Shown: positions 28,514 through 37,129, numbered from the stretch's first letter. The stretch: DNA of 64,000 bases from Polaromonas sp. JS666 (GCF_900103405.1 NZ_FNHX01000002.1:66496-130495); one strand, 5' to 3'. The notes: generated by a model from the sequence alone, not told the origin. Numbers and translations are program-made.

Positions 28514-28636
28514 GTGCGCCAGCAAATCGAAAAAACCGTTGCTCATTTGACCGGGGCTGCGGTTCCGTCGTCGAATGAGCGATGGAACCGCCGGTTATTA
28601 CTCTTAGTCTTTTGCGGGCACCTTCTCTTGTTCTGA
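28514..28636 (+). CDS. Possible Leu-rich leader peptide (non-ATG start)
   Basis: An open frame ending at TGA 28634-28636 whose final codons read RRLLLLVFCGHLLLF. Seven of the last 13 sense codons (28595-28633) are Leu, three of them the rare TTA. GTG 28514 and TTG 28547 are the only nearby starts, and neither has a clear ribosome-binding site, so translation is unproven. The stop codon falls inside the 5' arm of the following terminator, the arrangement of amino-acid attenuator leaders. Confidence 0.3.
   Translation: MRQQIEKTVAHLTGAAVPSSNERWNRRLLLLVFCGHLLLF
28559..28591 (+). promoter_or_regulatory. 12-bp leader hairpin sequestering an antiterminator strand
   Basis: 28559-28570 pairs with 28580-28591 (12 bp, one G-U) around a 9-base loop. 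Bases 28565-28572 (CCGTCGTC), part of the 5' arm and loop, are also perfectly complementary to 28635-28642 (GACGACGG) in the terminator 5' arm. The two pairings are mutually exclusive, the hallmark of transcription attenuation. Confidence 0.55.
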
Positions 28637-28665
28637 CGACGGCCTTTCAAGCCGGTCAGTTTTTT
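28633..28665 (+). terminator. Intrinsic terminator 13 nt before the dapA-family start codon
   Basis: CTGAC/GTCAG (28633-28637 with 28655-28659) and inner CGGC/GCCG (28640-28643 with 28651-28654), a 7-base loop, then six T (28660-28665). No gene on this strand ends nearby upstream, so it is a leader terminator for the gene starting at 28679. Confidence 0.75.
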
Positions 28666-28678
28666 GGGATGTGTCTTC

Positions 28679-29575
28679 ATGCAAACAGCGCTCAGCGCCG
28701 ATCAGGCCAACACCGATTTTTCGGGTCTCTGGATCCCTCTTGTCACCCCGTTTGACCAGGGCAAAGTCGACCACGGCGCCTTAAAGCGCCTGGTCGCGCA
28801 CTATCGCGGCAGCGGCATCGCCGGACTGGTGGTCTGCGGCTCCACCGGCGAAGCCGCCGCGCTGGACGAGGACGAGCAGCTGGCAACACTGCAGACCGTG
28901 ATGGCGCAAGCCCCCGGCCTGCCGGTGGTCATGGGCCTGTCGGGCTACCACCTGGGCAAGATGGCGGCGCGCATCAAGGCTCTGGGCACACTGGGCCTGG
29001 CCGGCATCCTGCTGCCCGCGCCCAGCTACATCCGGCCTTCGCAGGCCGGGCTGATCGAATGGTTCACCGCCCTGGCCGACGTGAGCGCCGTGCCGGTGAT
29101 CCTCTATGACATTCCCTATCGCACGGGCAGCCGCATGGAGCTTGAAACGATCCTGGCGCTGGCCGGCCACCCGCGCATACAGGCGCTCAAGGACTGCGGC
29201 GGCGACCCGGCGAAAACGCGGGCGCTGATTGCCGATGGGCGCTTGCAGGTGCTGGCGGGCGAGGATGTGAATATTTTCGCGACTGCTTCGCAGGGCGGCC
29301 GGGGCGCGATTGCGGCGGCAGCCCATCTGCACACGGAACGTTTTGTGCAAGTGCTGCGGCGCATCCAGGCAGGCGACCTGGCGGGGGCCGAGGCCTTGTG
29401 GGCACCGCTGCAGCCGCTGATTGAAGGCCTGTTCGCCGAGCCCAACCCCGGACCGCTCAAGGCCGTCCTGGCCGGGCAAGGCCTGCTTCGCAATGAGCTG
29501 CGCAGCCCGATGACACGAGCCTCCACCGAACTGGCCGAGCGCCTGCAGGGGCTGGACGCGCTGCTGGCCGCCTGA
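28679..29575 (+). CDS. Dihydrodipicolinate synthase family protein (DapA/NanA superfamily)
   Basis: 298 residues, full DapA length. Lys171 in QALKDCGGD is the Schiff-base lysine, Tyr143 lies in ILYDIPYRTG, and the GSTGEA loop is present in VVCGSTGEAAALDEDEQL. DapA condenses pyruvate with aspartate semialdehyde; paralogues cleave other 2-keto acids. The pyruvate-binding features are intact, so synthase or aldolase activity is both possible. It lies in reverse orientation between moaE and moaD, behind an attenuator-like leader, which suggests regulated expression and recent relocation. Confidence 0.88.
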   Translation: MQTALSADQANTDFSGLWIPLVTPFDQGKVDHGALKRLVAHYRGSGIAGLVVCGSTGEAAALDEDEQLATLQTVMAQAPGLPVVMGLSGYHLGKMAARIKALGTLGLAGILLPAPSYIRPSQAGLIEWFTALADVSAVPVILYDIPYRTGSRMELETILALAGHPRIQALKDCGGDPAKTRALIADGRLQVLAGEDVNIFATASQGGRGAIAAAAHLHTERFVQVLRRIQAGDLAGAEALWAPLQPLIEGLFAEPNPGPLKAVLAGQGLLRNELRSPMTRASTELAERLQGLDALLAA

Positions 29576-29585
29576 AGGGGCGGGC

Positions 29586-29837
29586 TCAGCCGCCGGTCAC
29601 GGGCGGAAAGAAAGCGACTTCGCAGCCTTCACTGAGGGCGGCCGTTTCATCGCACATCACCTGGTTGAGCGCCATGCGCACCGACCTGCCGCGCGCCAGG
29701 CTGGCGGCATGCGCGGGCGTGGCCGCGAGCAGTTCGTCGCGCAGGGCCGCCAGCGTGGTGGCGCGGGTGTCGCGCAGCTCGCTGCCCTGCCCTATGGCTT
29801 CGCGGATGGAGGCAAAGTATTTGACGGTGACTTTCAT
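29586..29837 (-). CDS. moaD: Molybdopterin synthase sulfur carrier subunit MoaD
   Basis: 83 residues, ubiquitin-like fold, ending in the functional Gly-Gly (VAFFPPVTGG) that is adenylated and thiocarboxylated by MoeB. Starts MKVTVKYFASIREAIGQ. Works with MoaE. 22 bases downstream of moeA on the same strand. Confidence 0.95.
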   Translation of the reverse strand: MKVTVKYFASIREAIGQGSELRDTRATTLAALRDELLAATPAHAASLARGRSVRMALNQVMCDETAALSEGCEVAFFPPVTGG

Positions 29838-29859
29838 GGGAAGGCCTTGATGTGGCGCG

Positions 29860-31122
29860 TCAGGCCATCAGCGCCGAAAACGGGATGAACTGCACCATGT
29901 CGCCATGGGCAATCGCCTGGCCGGCCGGGTTGTCGATCACGCCATCGCCCCAGACGGCCGAGGTCAGCACGCCCGAGCTCTGGTTGCCGAACAGCTCCAG
30001 CCCGCCGGCGGTATTGCGCCTGGCGCGCAAGAACTCGCGGCGCTTGTCGGCCTTGGGCCAGTCGAAATGCGCGGGCAATGCGATGGGGCTGGGGGCCACC
30101 TCGGCCGCGCCCTGCAGCTTGAGCAGGAAGGGACGCACCAGCACCAGAAAGGTCACAAAGCTGGACACGGGGTTACCCGGCAGGCCGATGAAATGCGCGC
30201 CGCCGAGTTTGCCGTAGGCAAAGGGCTTGCCCGGCTTCATCGCGATCTGCCAGAGGGCGAGTTCGCCCAGCGCCTGCACGGCCGGCTTGATGTGGTCTTC
30301 CTCGCCGACCGACACGCCGCCGCTGGTGAGTATCAGGTCGTGCGCCTGGCTCGCGCCCTTGAGCGCGGCGATGGTGGCGTCCAGCCGGTCGGGCACGATG
30401 CCGAGGTCGGTCACCGTGCAGCCCAGGCGCAACAGCAAGGCGCGCAAAAAGAAACGGTTGGAGTTGTAGATGGCGCCGGGCTTCATGTCGGCCGGCGCGA
30501 CCTCGCCGGGCATTACGAGCTCATCGCCAGTCGAGAACAGGGCCACACGCACGCGGGGCGCGACCTGCAGTTTGTCAAAGCCTATGCTGGCGGCCAGGCC
30601 CAGCGAGGCGGGTGTCAGGCGTTCACCGCGGCGCAGCACCACGGCGCCAGCGGCGACGTCCTCGCCGCGGCGGCGGATCCATTGGCCGGGCTGGGGTTGG
30701 GCCTTGATGCGCACGCCCTCATCCACAGCCTCGCAGTCTTCCTGCATGACCACGGCATCGGCGCCGGGCGGAATGGGCGCGCCGGTGAAGATGCGCGCCG
30801 CCGAGGCCGGCGCCAGCGCATGGCCGCTGCTGCCGGCCGGGATGCGCTGGCCGACCCGCAGCACGGCGCCCTCAACCCAGTCGGAAGCGCGCACGGCATA
30901 ACCGTCCATGGAGCTGTTGTCGTGCGCCGGCACGTCGAGGCTGGAGAGCAGGTCCTGCGCCAGCACACGGCCGTCCGCGTCAAAAGTGGAGACCGCCTCA
31001 GCGCCGGCCAAGGGCGCCGCGCGGGCCAGCAATTCGGCCAGCGCCTGATCCAGCGGCTTCAGGGGCGCGCGGCCGGGCTGGGGCGCGGGGCTGGCGGGCG
31101 TGGTGGTGGAAGCAGAACTCAT
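29860..31122 (-). CDS. moeA: Molybdopterin molybdenumtransferase MoeA
   Basis: 420 residues. Conserved DVPAHDNSSMDGYAVRASD, GRIFTGAPIPPGADAVVMQE-type segment, LTSGGVSVGEEDHIKPAVQ and HFIGLPGNPVSSFVTFLVLV. MoeA inserts molybdate into adenylylated molybdopterin. Member of the minus-strand series alaA-hom-thrC-mobB-moeA-moaD. Confidence 0.95.
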   Translation of the reverse strand: MSSASTTTPASPAPQPGRAPLKPLDQALAELLARAAPLAGAEAVSTFDADGRVLAQDLLSSLDVPAHDNSSMDGYAVRASDWVEGAVLRVGQRIPAGSSGHALAPASAARIFTGAPIPPGADAVVMQEDCEAVDEGVRIKAQPQPGQWIRRRGEDVAAGAVVLRRGERLTPASLGLAASIGFDKLQVAPRVRVALFSTGDELVMPGEVAPADMKPGAIYNSNRFFLRALLLRLGCTVTDLGIVPDRLDATIAALKGASQAHDLILTSGGVSVGEEDHIKPAVQALGELALWQIAMKPGKPFAYGKLGGAHFIGLPGNPVSSFVTFLVLVRPFLLKLQGAAEVAPSPIALPAHFDWPKADKRREFLRARRNTAGGLELFGNQSSGVLTSAVWGDGVIDNPAGQAIAHGDMVQFIPFSALMA

Positions 31123-31193
31123 GGTCGGGGTGTCCGGAACAAGGGCATGAACAGAACAAAGTTGGCTGGCTTGGAGCTGACCTTTACCCAGGC

Positions 31194-31742
31194 CTAGCCG
31201 AAGCGGTCTTCGAAGGAATAGGCAAAGCGTTCCTGATTGTTGACCAGGTACTCGGCCACGGCATCGCCGTCGTTCAAATCCAGCACAGGGCGCAAGGTTG
31301 CCTGAGGCAACTGGCCGGGGGCGTCGGTGGCGATGGCGACGATGAAGTCGTCATCCATGTAGAGACAGGGTTTGCCGGCATAGTCGGCCGAGGGGCCGCG
31401 CCAGACCTCGATCTTGAGCAGGTCGCTGCTCTTGAAGCCTTCGACCAGCACCCAGTCCACACCGCCGTAGAGCTCGGCGATCAGTTGGTGCACCGACATC
31501 TCGGCCGGTTTTTCAAACTCGCGCATCAGCGCCAGCCGGTTCTGCGAAGCCACCACCACCTCGAAGGCGCCGGCCACGCGGTGGCGGAAGGTGTCCTTGC
31601 CGGGGTGGTCGATGTCGAATTTATGGTGGGCATGCTTGACCACCGACACGCGCAGGCCGCGCGCCTTGAGTGCGGGGATCAGCTTTTCGACCAGCGTGGT
31701 CTTGCCCGAACCGGAGTAGCCGGCGAAGCCGACGACGTTCAT
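31194..31742 (-). CDS. mobB: Molybdopterin-guanine dinucleotide biosynthesis protein MobB
   Basis: 182 residues. P-loop GYSGSGKTTLVEKLIPAL at the N terminus, then VSVVKHAHHKFDIDHPGKDT, the MobB signature, and WVLVEGFKSSDLLKIEVWR. GTP-binding accessory protein for attaching GMP to molybdopterin. The C terminus continues about 15 residues past the usual end. Between thrC and moeA. Confidence 0.93.
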   Translation of the reverse strand: MNVVGFAGYSGSGKTTLVEKLIPALKARGLRVSVVKHAHHKFDIDHPGKDTFRHRVAGAFEVVVASQNRLALMREFEKPAEMSVHQLIAELYGGVDWVLVEGFKSSDLLKIEVWRGPSADYAGKPCLYMDDDFIVAIATDAPGQLPQATLRPVLDLNDGDAVAEYLVNNQERFAYSFEDRFG

Positions 31743-31775
31743 GGCCGGGCTTTCCAGGCGGGGCTGCGGCCCGGA

Positions 31776-33191
31776 TCAATGCACATGGTCGGCGATGTAG
31801 CGCTTGATCACGGCCGCATCGGCGGGCAGCACCTTGACGCGCTTGGGCAGCTCTTCAATGCCTTCGAACTTGGCGGGCCGCTCGGGTGCATGGCCCAGCG
31901 CTTCTTCAATCGTGGCCGCGAACTTGATGGGTAGCGCGGTCTCCAGCACGACCATGGGCACACCGGGCTGGAGCTGCTCGCGCGCCACCTTCACGCCATC
32001 GGCAGTGTGCGTGTCTATGGTGGTGGCGAAGCGCTTGTGGGTGTCGCGAATCGTCGCGAGGCGGTCGGCATGGATGCTCTTGCCGCTGACAAAGCCGTAG
32101 CGCTGCGCGGCGGCCTTGAAAGCCGGCTCGGCGCTGAGGTCAAAACGGCCCTGGCTGCCGAGCTGGTCGTGGAACAAGGCCCTGGTCTTGGCGCCATCGC
32201 GGCCCAACAGGTCGAACACAAAGCGCTCGAAGTTCGAGGCCTTGGAAATGTCCATGGAGGGGCTGGAGGTCTCATGCGTGTCGGCACTGCTGCGCACACG
32301 GTAGACGCCGGTGCGGAAGAACTCGTCGAGCACGTCGTTTTCGTTGGTGGCCACCACCAGCTTGCCTATGGGCAGGCCCATCATGCGGGCCACATGGCCG
32401 GCGCAGACATTGCCGAAGTTGCCGGAAGGGACGGTGAAGTCGACCTTCTCCGCGTTCGAACGGGTCGCTTGAAAGTAGCCGGCGAAGTAGTACACCACCT
32501 GCGCCATCAGGCGCGCCCAGTTGATGGAGTTGACCGTACCTATCTTGTACTGGCGCTTGAAGGCCAGGTCGTTGGACACGGCCTTGACGATGTCCTGGCA
32601 GTCGTCGAACACGCCTTCGATCGCGATATTGTGGATGTTCTCGTCCTGCAGGCTGAACATCTGCGCCTGCTGGAAGGGGCTCATGCGGCCGTTCGGCGAG
32701 GTCATGAAGACGCGCACGCCTTTTTTGCCGCGCATGGCGTATTCGGCCGCGCTGCCGGTGTCGCCGCTGGTGGCGCCCAGGATGTTGAGCTCTTCGCCGC
32801 GCCGCGCCAGCTCGTACTCAAAGAGGTTGCCCAGCAGTTGCATGGCCATGTCCTTGAAGGCCAGCGTAGGGCCGTTGGACAGGGCTTCGAGGTAGAGGCC
32901 GCCCTCGAGCTTCTTCAGCGGGACGATGGCTTTTGTGCCGAACACCTCTTCGGTGTAGGTCTTGCGGCAGATTGCCTGGAGATCGACAGCGGGAATGTCG
33001 TCGACATACAGCGAGAGGATTTCGAAGGCCAGGTCGGCATAAGCCAGGCCGCGCCATTTGGCCAGGGTTGCCTCGTTAACCTGCGGATAGCTTTCGGGCA
33101 GATACAGGCCGCCGTCCGGCGCCAGGCCCTCGAGCAGGATTTCGCAAAAGCGCTTGCGGTCGGCGTGGCCGCGGGTGGAGATGTACAGCAT
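31776..33191 (-). CDS. thrC: Threonine synthase
   Basis: 471 residues, the long proteobacterial/fungal ThrC form. The PLP lysine is in PTLAFKDMAMQLLGNLFEYE, and the phosphate-binding loop is GATSGDTGSAAEYAMRG. It converts O-phosphohomoserine to threonine. Its start codon overlaps the hom stop by one base (TGATG), so both are translated together. Confidence 0.97.
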   Translation of the reverse strand: MLYISTRGHADRKRFCEILLEGLAPDGGLYLPESYPQVNEATLAKWRGLAYADLAFEILSLYVDDIPAVDLQAICRKTYTEEVFGTKAIVPLKKLEGGLYLEALSNGPTLAFKDMAMQLLGNLFEYELARRGEELNILGATSGDTGSAAEYAMRGKKGVRVFMTSPNGRMSPFQQAQMFSLQDENIHNIAIEGVFDDCQDIVKAVSNDLAFKRQYKIGTVNSINWARLMAQVVYYFAGYFQATRSNAEKVDFTVPSGNFGNVCAGHVARMMGLPIGKLVVATNENDVLDEFFRTGVYRVRSSADTHETSSPSMDISKASNFERFVFDLLGRDGAKTRALFHDQLGSQGRFDLSAEPAFKAAAQRYGFVSGKSIHADRLATIRDTHKRFATTIDTHTADGVKVAREQLQPGVPMVVLETALPIKFAATIEEALGHAPERPAKFEGIEELPKRVKVLPADAAVIKRYIADHVH

Positions 33192-34528
33192 CAGGCCAGC
33201 TCCTCCTTGCGGATGCGCGTGATGGGCGCCAGCACCGTGGGCAGCCCCTGCATTTGCGCCAGGGCGCTGTTCATCTTGGCTTCCACGCAGTCGTGCGTGA
33301 GGATGATGAGGTCGGTGTGGGTGGAACCCTCGCCACCCACTTCATCGGCTTCACGCTGCAGCATGGCGTCTATGCTGATGCCCGCGCCGGCCAGGATGCC
33401 GGTGACCTTGGCCAGCACGCCGGCCTCGTCGGCGACTTTCAGGCGCAGGTAGTAGCTGGTGACGACCTCGGCCATGGGCACCACGGGCAGGTCGCTCATG
33501 GCGTCCGGCTGGAAGGCCAGGTGCGGCACGCGGTGCTCGGGATCGGCCGTGTGCAGGCGGGCGATGTCCACCAGGTCGGCGATCACGGCGCTGGCGGTCG
33601 GCTCGCTGCCCGCACCCTTGCCGTAGTACAGCGTGGTGCCGACGGCGTCGCCCTGCACCACCACGGCATTCATCGCGCCTTCCACGTTGGCGATCAGGCG
33701 CTTGGCCGGCACCAGGCTGGGGTGCACGCGCAGCTCGATGCCGTTGGCGGCGCGCTTGGTGATGCCCAGCAGCTTGATGCGGTAGCCGAGCTGCTCGGCA
33801 TAGCGGATGTCCTGCGCGGCCAGGCCGGTGATGCCCTCGACGTAAGCCTTGTCGAACTGCACCGGGATGCCGAAGGCGATGGCCGACATCAGCGTGACCT
33901 TGTGGCCGGCGTCCACACCCTCGATGTCGAAGGTGGGATCGGCCTCGGCGTAGCCCAGGCGCTGTGCTTCCTTGAGCACCGCGTCGAAGTCCAGGCCCTT
34001 GTCGCGCATCTCGGACAGGATGAAGTTGGTGGTGCCGTTGATGATGCCGGCGATCCACTGGATGCTGTTGGCCGTGAGGCCCTCGCGCAGCGCCTTGATA
34101 ATGGGGATGCCGCCGGCGACGGCCGCCTCAAACGCCACCATCACGCCCTTGCGGTGGGCCGCCGCGAAAATCTCGGTGCCGTGCACGGCCAGCAGCGCCT
34201 TGTTGGCGGTGACCACGTGCTTGCCGGCCTCAATGGCTTCCAGCACCAGTTGTTTGGCGATGCCATAGCCGCCTATGAGCTCGATCACGATGTCGACGTC
34301 GGGGCTGGCCACGACCTTGCGCGCGTCGTCCACCACCTGCACACCCGCGCCGACGGCCGCCTTGGCGCGCGCCACGTCGAGGTCGGCGACCATGGTGATT
34401 TCAATGCCCCGGCCGGCACGGCGGCGGATTTCTTCCTGGTTGCGCTGGAGCACGTTGTAGGTGCCGCTGCCCACCGTGCCTATGCCCAGGAGGCCTACGC
34501 GGATGGGGCTCAAATTCGTCGGTTTCAT
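33191..34528 (-). CDS. hom: Homoserine dehydrogenase
   Basis: 445 residues. NAD(P) motif LLGIGTVGSGTYNVLQRN, catalytic-domain signatures GIINGTTNFILSEM and GYAEADPTFDIEGVDAGHK, and a C-terminal ACT domain (from about residue 350, YYLRLKVADEAGVLAKVTGI) for threonine feedback. Reduces aspartate semialdehyde to homoserine. Coupled to thrC. Confidence 0.97.
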   Translation of the reverse strand: MKPTNLSPIRVGLLGIGTVGSGTYNVLQRNQEEIRRRAGRGIEITMVADLDVARAKAAVGAGVQVVDDARKVVASPDVDIVIELIGGYGIAKQLVLEAIEAGKHVVTANKALLAVHGTEIFAAAHRKGVMVAFEAAVAGGIPIIKALREGLTANSIQWIAGIINGTTNFILSEMRDKGLDFDAVLKEAQRLGYAEADPTFDIEGVDAGHKVTLMSAIAFGIPVQFDKAYVEGITGLAAQDIRYAEQLGYRIKLLGITKRAANGIELRVHPSLVPAKRLIANVEGAMNAVVVQGDAVGTTLYYGKGAGSEPTASAVIADLVDIARLHTADPEHRVPHLAFQPDAMSDLPVVPMAEVVTSYYLRLKVADEAGVLAKVTGILAGAGISIDAMLQREADEVGGEGSTHTDLIILTHDCVEAKMNSALAQMQGLPTVLAPITRIRKEELA

Positions 34529-34611
34529 AGTCGCTCGGGTCTTGCTTTACGTTGATCTTGGATGCCCGCACCCCAAGGGGTGCGAAAAAAGGAGAGGGGC
34601 CGAATACAGGG

Positions 34612-35835
34612 TCAAGTTCGGTTGTTGCGGTAGTTCTCGAGGAACTTCGCAATGCGGCCTATGGCTTCGCGCAGGTCTTCCTCATGCGGCAGGAAAACGA
34701 TGCGGAAGTGGTCAGGCTCGGCCCAGTTAAAGCCCGTGCCCTGCACCAGCATGACCTTGGTCTCCTTGAGGAGTTCCAGGAAGAACTGGCGATCGTCCTT
34801 GATCGGGTAGACCTCGGGATCCAGCCGCGGGAACATGTAGAGCGCGGCGCTGGGTTTGACACAGGTGACGCCGGGAATGGCGGTGATGAGTTCGTAGGCC
34901 ATGTCGCGCTGGCGACGCAGGCGCCCACCCTCGCAGGTCAGGTCGTTGATGCTCTGGTAGCCGCCCAGCGCGGTCTGTATGGCCCACTGGCCCGGCACGT
35001 TGGAGCACAGTTTCATGTTGGCCAGCATGTTCAGGCCTTCGATGTAGTCCTGCGCCTGCTTCTTGGGGCCGGACACCACCAGCCAGCCCGCGCGGTAGCC
35101 GCAGGAGCGGTAGCTTTTGGACAGCGAATTGAAGGTCAACGTGAGCACGTCGGTCGACAGGCTGGCAATCGCCGTGTGCTTGACGCCGTCGTACAGCACC
35201 TTGTCGTAGACCTCGTCGGCGAGGATGACCAGGCCGTGCTCGCGCGCGATGCCGATGATGCCTTTGAGCAGCTCGTCGGAATACAGCGCGCCCGTGGGGT
35301 TGTTGGGGTTGATGACCACGATGGCCTTGGTCTTGGGCGTGATCCTGGCGCGGATGTCGTCCAGGTTGGGCATCCAGCCATTGTTTTCATCGCAGCGGTA
35401 GTGCACCGGCGTGCCGCCCGAAAGGCTGGTGGACGCGGTCCACAGCGGGTAGTCGGGCGCCGGCAGCAGCAATTCGTCGCCGTCGTCGAGCAAGGCGTTG
35501 GTGGCCATGGAAATCAGCTCGCTCGCGCCGTTGCCGAGGTAAATGTCGTCCAGCGTGACGCCCTTGATGCCCTGCTTCTGGGTTTCATGCATCACGGCCT
35601 TGCGCGCCGCAAAAATGCCCTTGCTGTCCGAATAACCGGCCGAGGCGGGCAGGTTGCGGATCATGTCCTGCTGGACTTCCTCGGGCGCGTCAAAACCGAA
35701 CACCGCGAGGTTGCCAATATTGAGCTTGATGAGCTTCTGGCCCTCTTCCTCCATCTGCTTGGCGGCGTCCATGATCGGGCCGCGGATGTCGTACAGCACA
35801 TTGGCAAGCTTGGCGGATTTGGTGATCGGTTTCAT
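34612..35835 (-). CDS. alaA: Alanine-synthesizing transaminase, AlaA type
   Basis: 407 residues, class I PLP aminotransferase. PLP lysine Lys240 in FNSLSKSYRSCGYRAGW, and NPNNPTGALYSDELL is the cofactor-Asn loop. Very close throughout to E. coli AlaA (KLANVLYDIRGPI, KLNIGNLAVFGFDAPEE). Makes alanine from pyruvate and glutamate; may also act on related keto acids. 83 bases upstream of hom, likely the same transcript. Confidence 0.92.
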   Translation of the reverse strand: MKPITKSAKLANVLYDIRGPIMDAAKQMEEEGQKLIKLNIGNLAVFGFDAPEEVQQDMIRNLPASAGYSDSKGIFAARKAVMHETQKQGIKGVTLDDIYLGNGASELISMATNALLDDGDELLLPAPDYPLWTASTSLSGGTPVHYRCDENNGWMPNLDDIRARITPKTKAIVVINPNNPTGALYSDELLKGIIGIAREHGLVILADEVYDKVLYDGVKHTAIASLSTDVLTLTFNSLSKSYRSCGYRAGWLVVSGPKKQAQDYIEGLNMLANMKLCSNVPGQWAIQTALGGYQSINDLTCEGGRLRRQRDMAYELITAIPGVTCVKPSAALYMFPRLDPEVYPIKDDRQFFLELLKETKVMLVQGTGFNWAEPDHFRIVFLPHEEDLREAIGRIAKFLENYRNNRT

Positions 35836-35931
35836 GAAGCGTTAAGAAGACTTTGGACGGAGGCCGCGCCGCTCACCCTGCCGCCAACCGGGGCGATACG
35901 GCGCATTGCAGCGTGGAATTCGGGCGGAATC

Positions 35932-35937
35932 TATAAT
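35932..35937 (+). promoter_or_regulatory. Perfect -10 hexamer upstream of the Mth938-like gene
   Basis: TATAAT about 100 bases before ATG 36035, in the divergent region with alaA. The only upstream -35-like hexamer, TTGCAG (35906-35911), is 20 bases away, longer than usual, so the promoter is tentative. Confidence 0.3.
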
Positions 35938-36034
35938 TTGACCACATAAAAGAGGCTTTTCGCTGGCAAAACAGCCGCACACAAGCCCCCGCGCACAGCC
36001 GCGCCACACCTCACAACGCCCGGACCCTTTCCGC

Positions 36035-36433
36035 ATGAAACTTCAGCCAGACCGCCTCGACGTCCAGTCCATCCTCGGCTACGGCCCCGGCTGGGTGGGC
36101 CTGGGGCGCGAGGGTGTGGCCGAAAAAATCGAGCACAGCGTCGTGATCGGCTCGCGCGGCGAGAAATTCAACTGGAACTGCGCACGCTTTGAGCAGCTCA
36201 CCGCCGAGCACTTCGCCCTGCTGGCCGAAACCCGGCCCGAACTCGTGATCTTCGGCAGCGGCGCCCGCCTGCGCTTTGTGCCTCCCGCGTTTCTGCGCGC
36301 CCTGATGGAGCAGCGCATTGGCGTTGAAACCATGGACACGCTTGCCGCCTGCCGCACCTACAACATCCTCGCGGGTGAAGGCCGCCAGGTGATTGCCGCC
36401 CTGCTGATTGAAACAGAAGGAACAGAAGCCTGA
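36035..36433 (+). CDS. Mth938-like (DUF498/NDUFAF3-type) domain protein
   Basis: 132 residues with the family pattern FGSGARLRFVPPAFLRALME and GVETMDTLAACRTYNILAGEGR. Bacterial members are small cytoplasmic proteins of unknown function, and the eukaryotic relative NDUFAF3 assists complex I assembly. Precedes bcp on the same strand by about 120 bases. Confidence 0.82.
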   Translation: MKLQPDRLDVQSILGYGPGWVGLGREGVAEKIEHSVVIGSRGEKFNWNCARFEQLTAEHFALLAETRPELVIFGSGARLRFVPPAFLRALMEQRIGVETMDTLAACRTYNILAGEGRQVIAALLIETEGTEA

Positions 36434-36482
36434 AATGACCTCTCTTTCAGGGTAAAATCTAGGGTTGCACTTGGCACCACAT

Positions 36483-36501
36483 CCCGGGATGACGTCCCGG
36501 G
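36483..36501 (+). promoter_or_regulatory. GC-rich hairpin in the bcp leader
   Basis: CCCGGGA-TGACG-TCCCGGG, a perfect 7-bp stem 55 bases upstream of the bcp start. No T-tract follows, so it is not a terminator. Possible mRNA structure or regulator site. Confidence 0.35.
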
Positions 36502-36556
36502 TCGGTTGTCAAAAGGCGCGGCCAATTACAACTACTTTCGTCAGGGTCTACTCAGT

Positions 36557-37033
36557 ATGGCAGTCGTCGTCAATAAACCACTCCCCGAATTTGAAGCGAT
36601 CGCCACCGGCGGCATCAAGGTTTCCAACCAGTCCCACCTCGGCAAAGTCGTGGTGCTGTACTTCTATCCCAAGGACAACACGCCTGGCTGCACCACGGAA
36701 GCCATGCAGTTCCGTGACCGCTACAAGGACTTCGTGAAGGCCGGCGCGACGGTCTTCGGCGTCTCGCGCGACAACATGAAATCCCACGACGAGTTCAAGT
36801 CCAAGCTTGAACTGCCGTTCGAGCTGATCGCGGACACCGAAGAAAAAATGTGCCACATGTTCGGCGTGGTCAAGAACAAGATCATGTACGGCAAAAAGGT
36901 CAAAGGCATAGAGCGCAGCACCTTCCTGGTGGGTGCCGACGGCCTGCTCAAAGAGGAGTGGCGCGGCCTGAAAGTGCCTGGCCATGTGGACGACGTGCTC
37001 AAGGCCGTCAAGGCCCTCAAAAAAGCCGCCTGA
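36557..37033 (+). CDS. bcp: Thioredoxin-dependent thiol peroxidase (Bcp/PrxQ)
   Basis: 158 residues. Peroxidatic Cys45 in FYPKDNTPGCTTEAMQFRD. The resolving cysteine that usually sits five residues later (Cys50) is replaced (TTEAM); Cys99 in EEKMCHMFG is the only other cysteine, so the enzyme is atypical 2-Cys at a longer distance or 1-Cys. Reduces organic and lipid hydroperoxides in the cytoplasm. Followed by a bidirectional terminator. Confidence 0.92.
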   Translation: MAVVVNKPLPEFEAIATGGIKVSNQSHLGKVVVLYFYPKDNTPGCTTEAMQFRDRYKDFVKAGATVFGVSRDNMKSHDEFKSKLELPFELIADTEEKMCHMFGVVKNKIMYGKKVKGIERSTFLVGADGLLKEEWRGLKVPGHVDDVLKAVKALKKAA

Positions 37034-37129
37034 AACCCCACTGAGGCCAGTTAGCAACAAAGGATTGCCCTGTCACTTGAGTTGTGCATAATGAACTCAT
37101 GCTGTTGACCTTCGCAACTGCGCCAAAAG

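Noticed and set aside
28575..28607. Short ATG frame MSDGTAGYYS in the dapA-family leader
   Set aside because: No ribosome-binding site, start lies in a hairpin loop, and its codons do not align with the pausing geometry. Kept only as an alternative to the Leu frame.
34567..34584. CGCACCCC-AA-GGGGTGCG hairpin between alaA and hom
   Set aside because: Considered as a terminator for alaA, but the T-run lies on the 5' side of the stem on the coding strand and the loop is only two bases.
37065..37092. TTGCCC-N16-CATAAT promoter-like pair after bcp
   Set aside because: It would feed straight into the terminator at 37130-37161, and both hexamers are imperfect. A short RNA is conceivable but unsupported.
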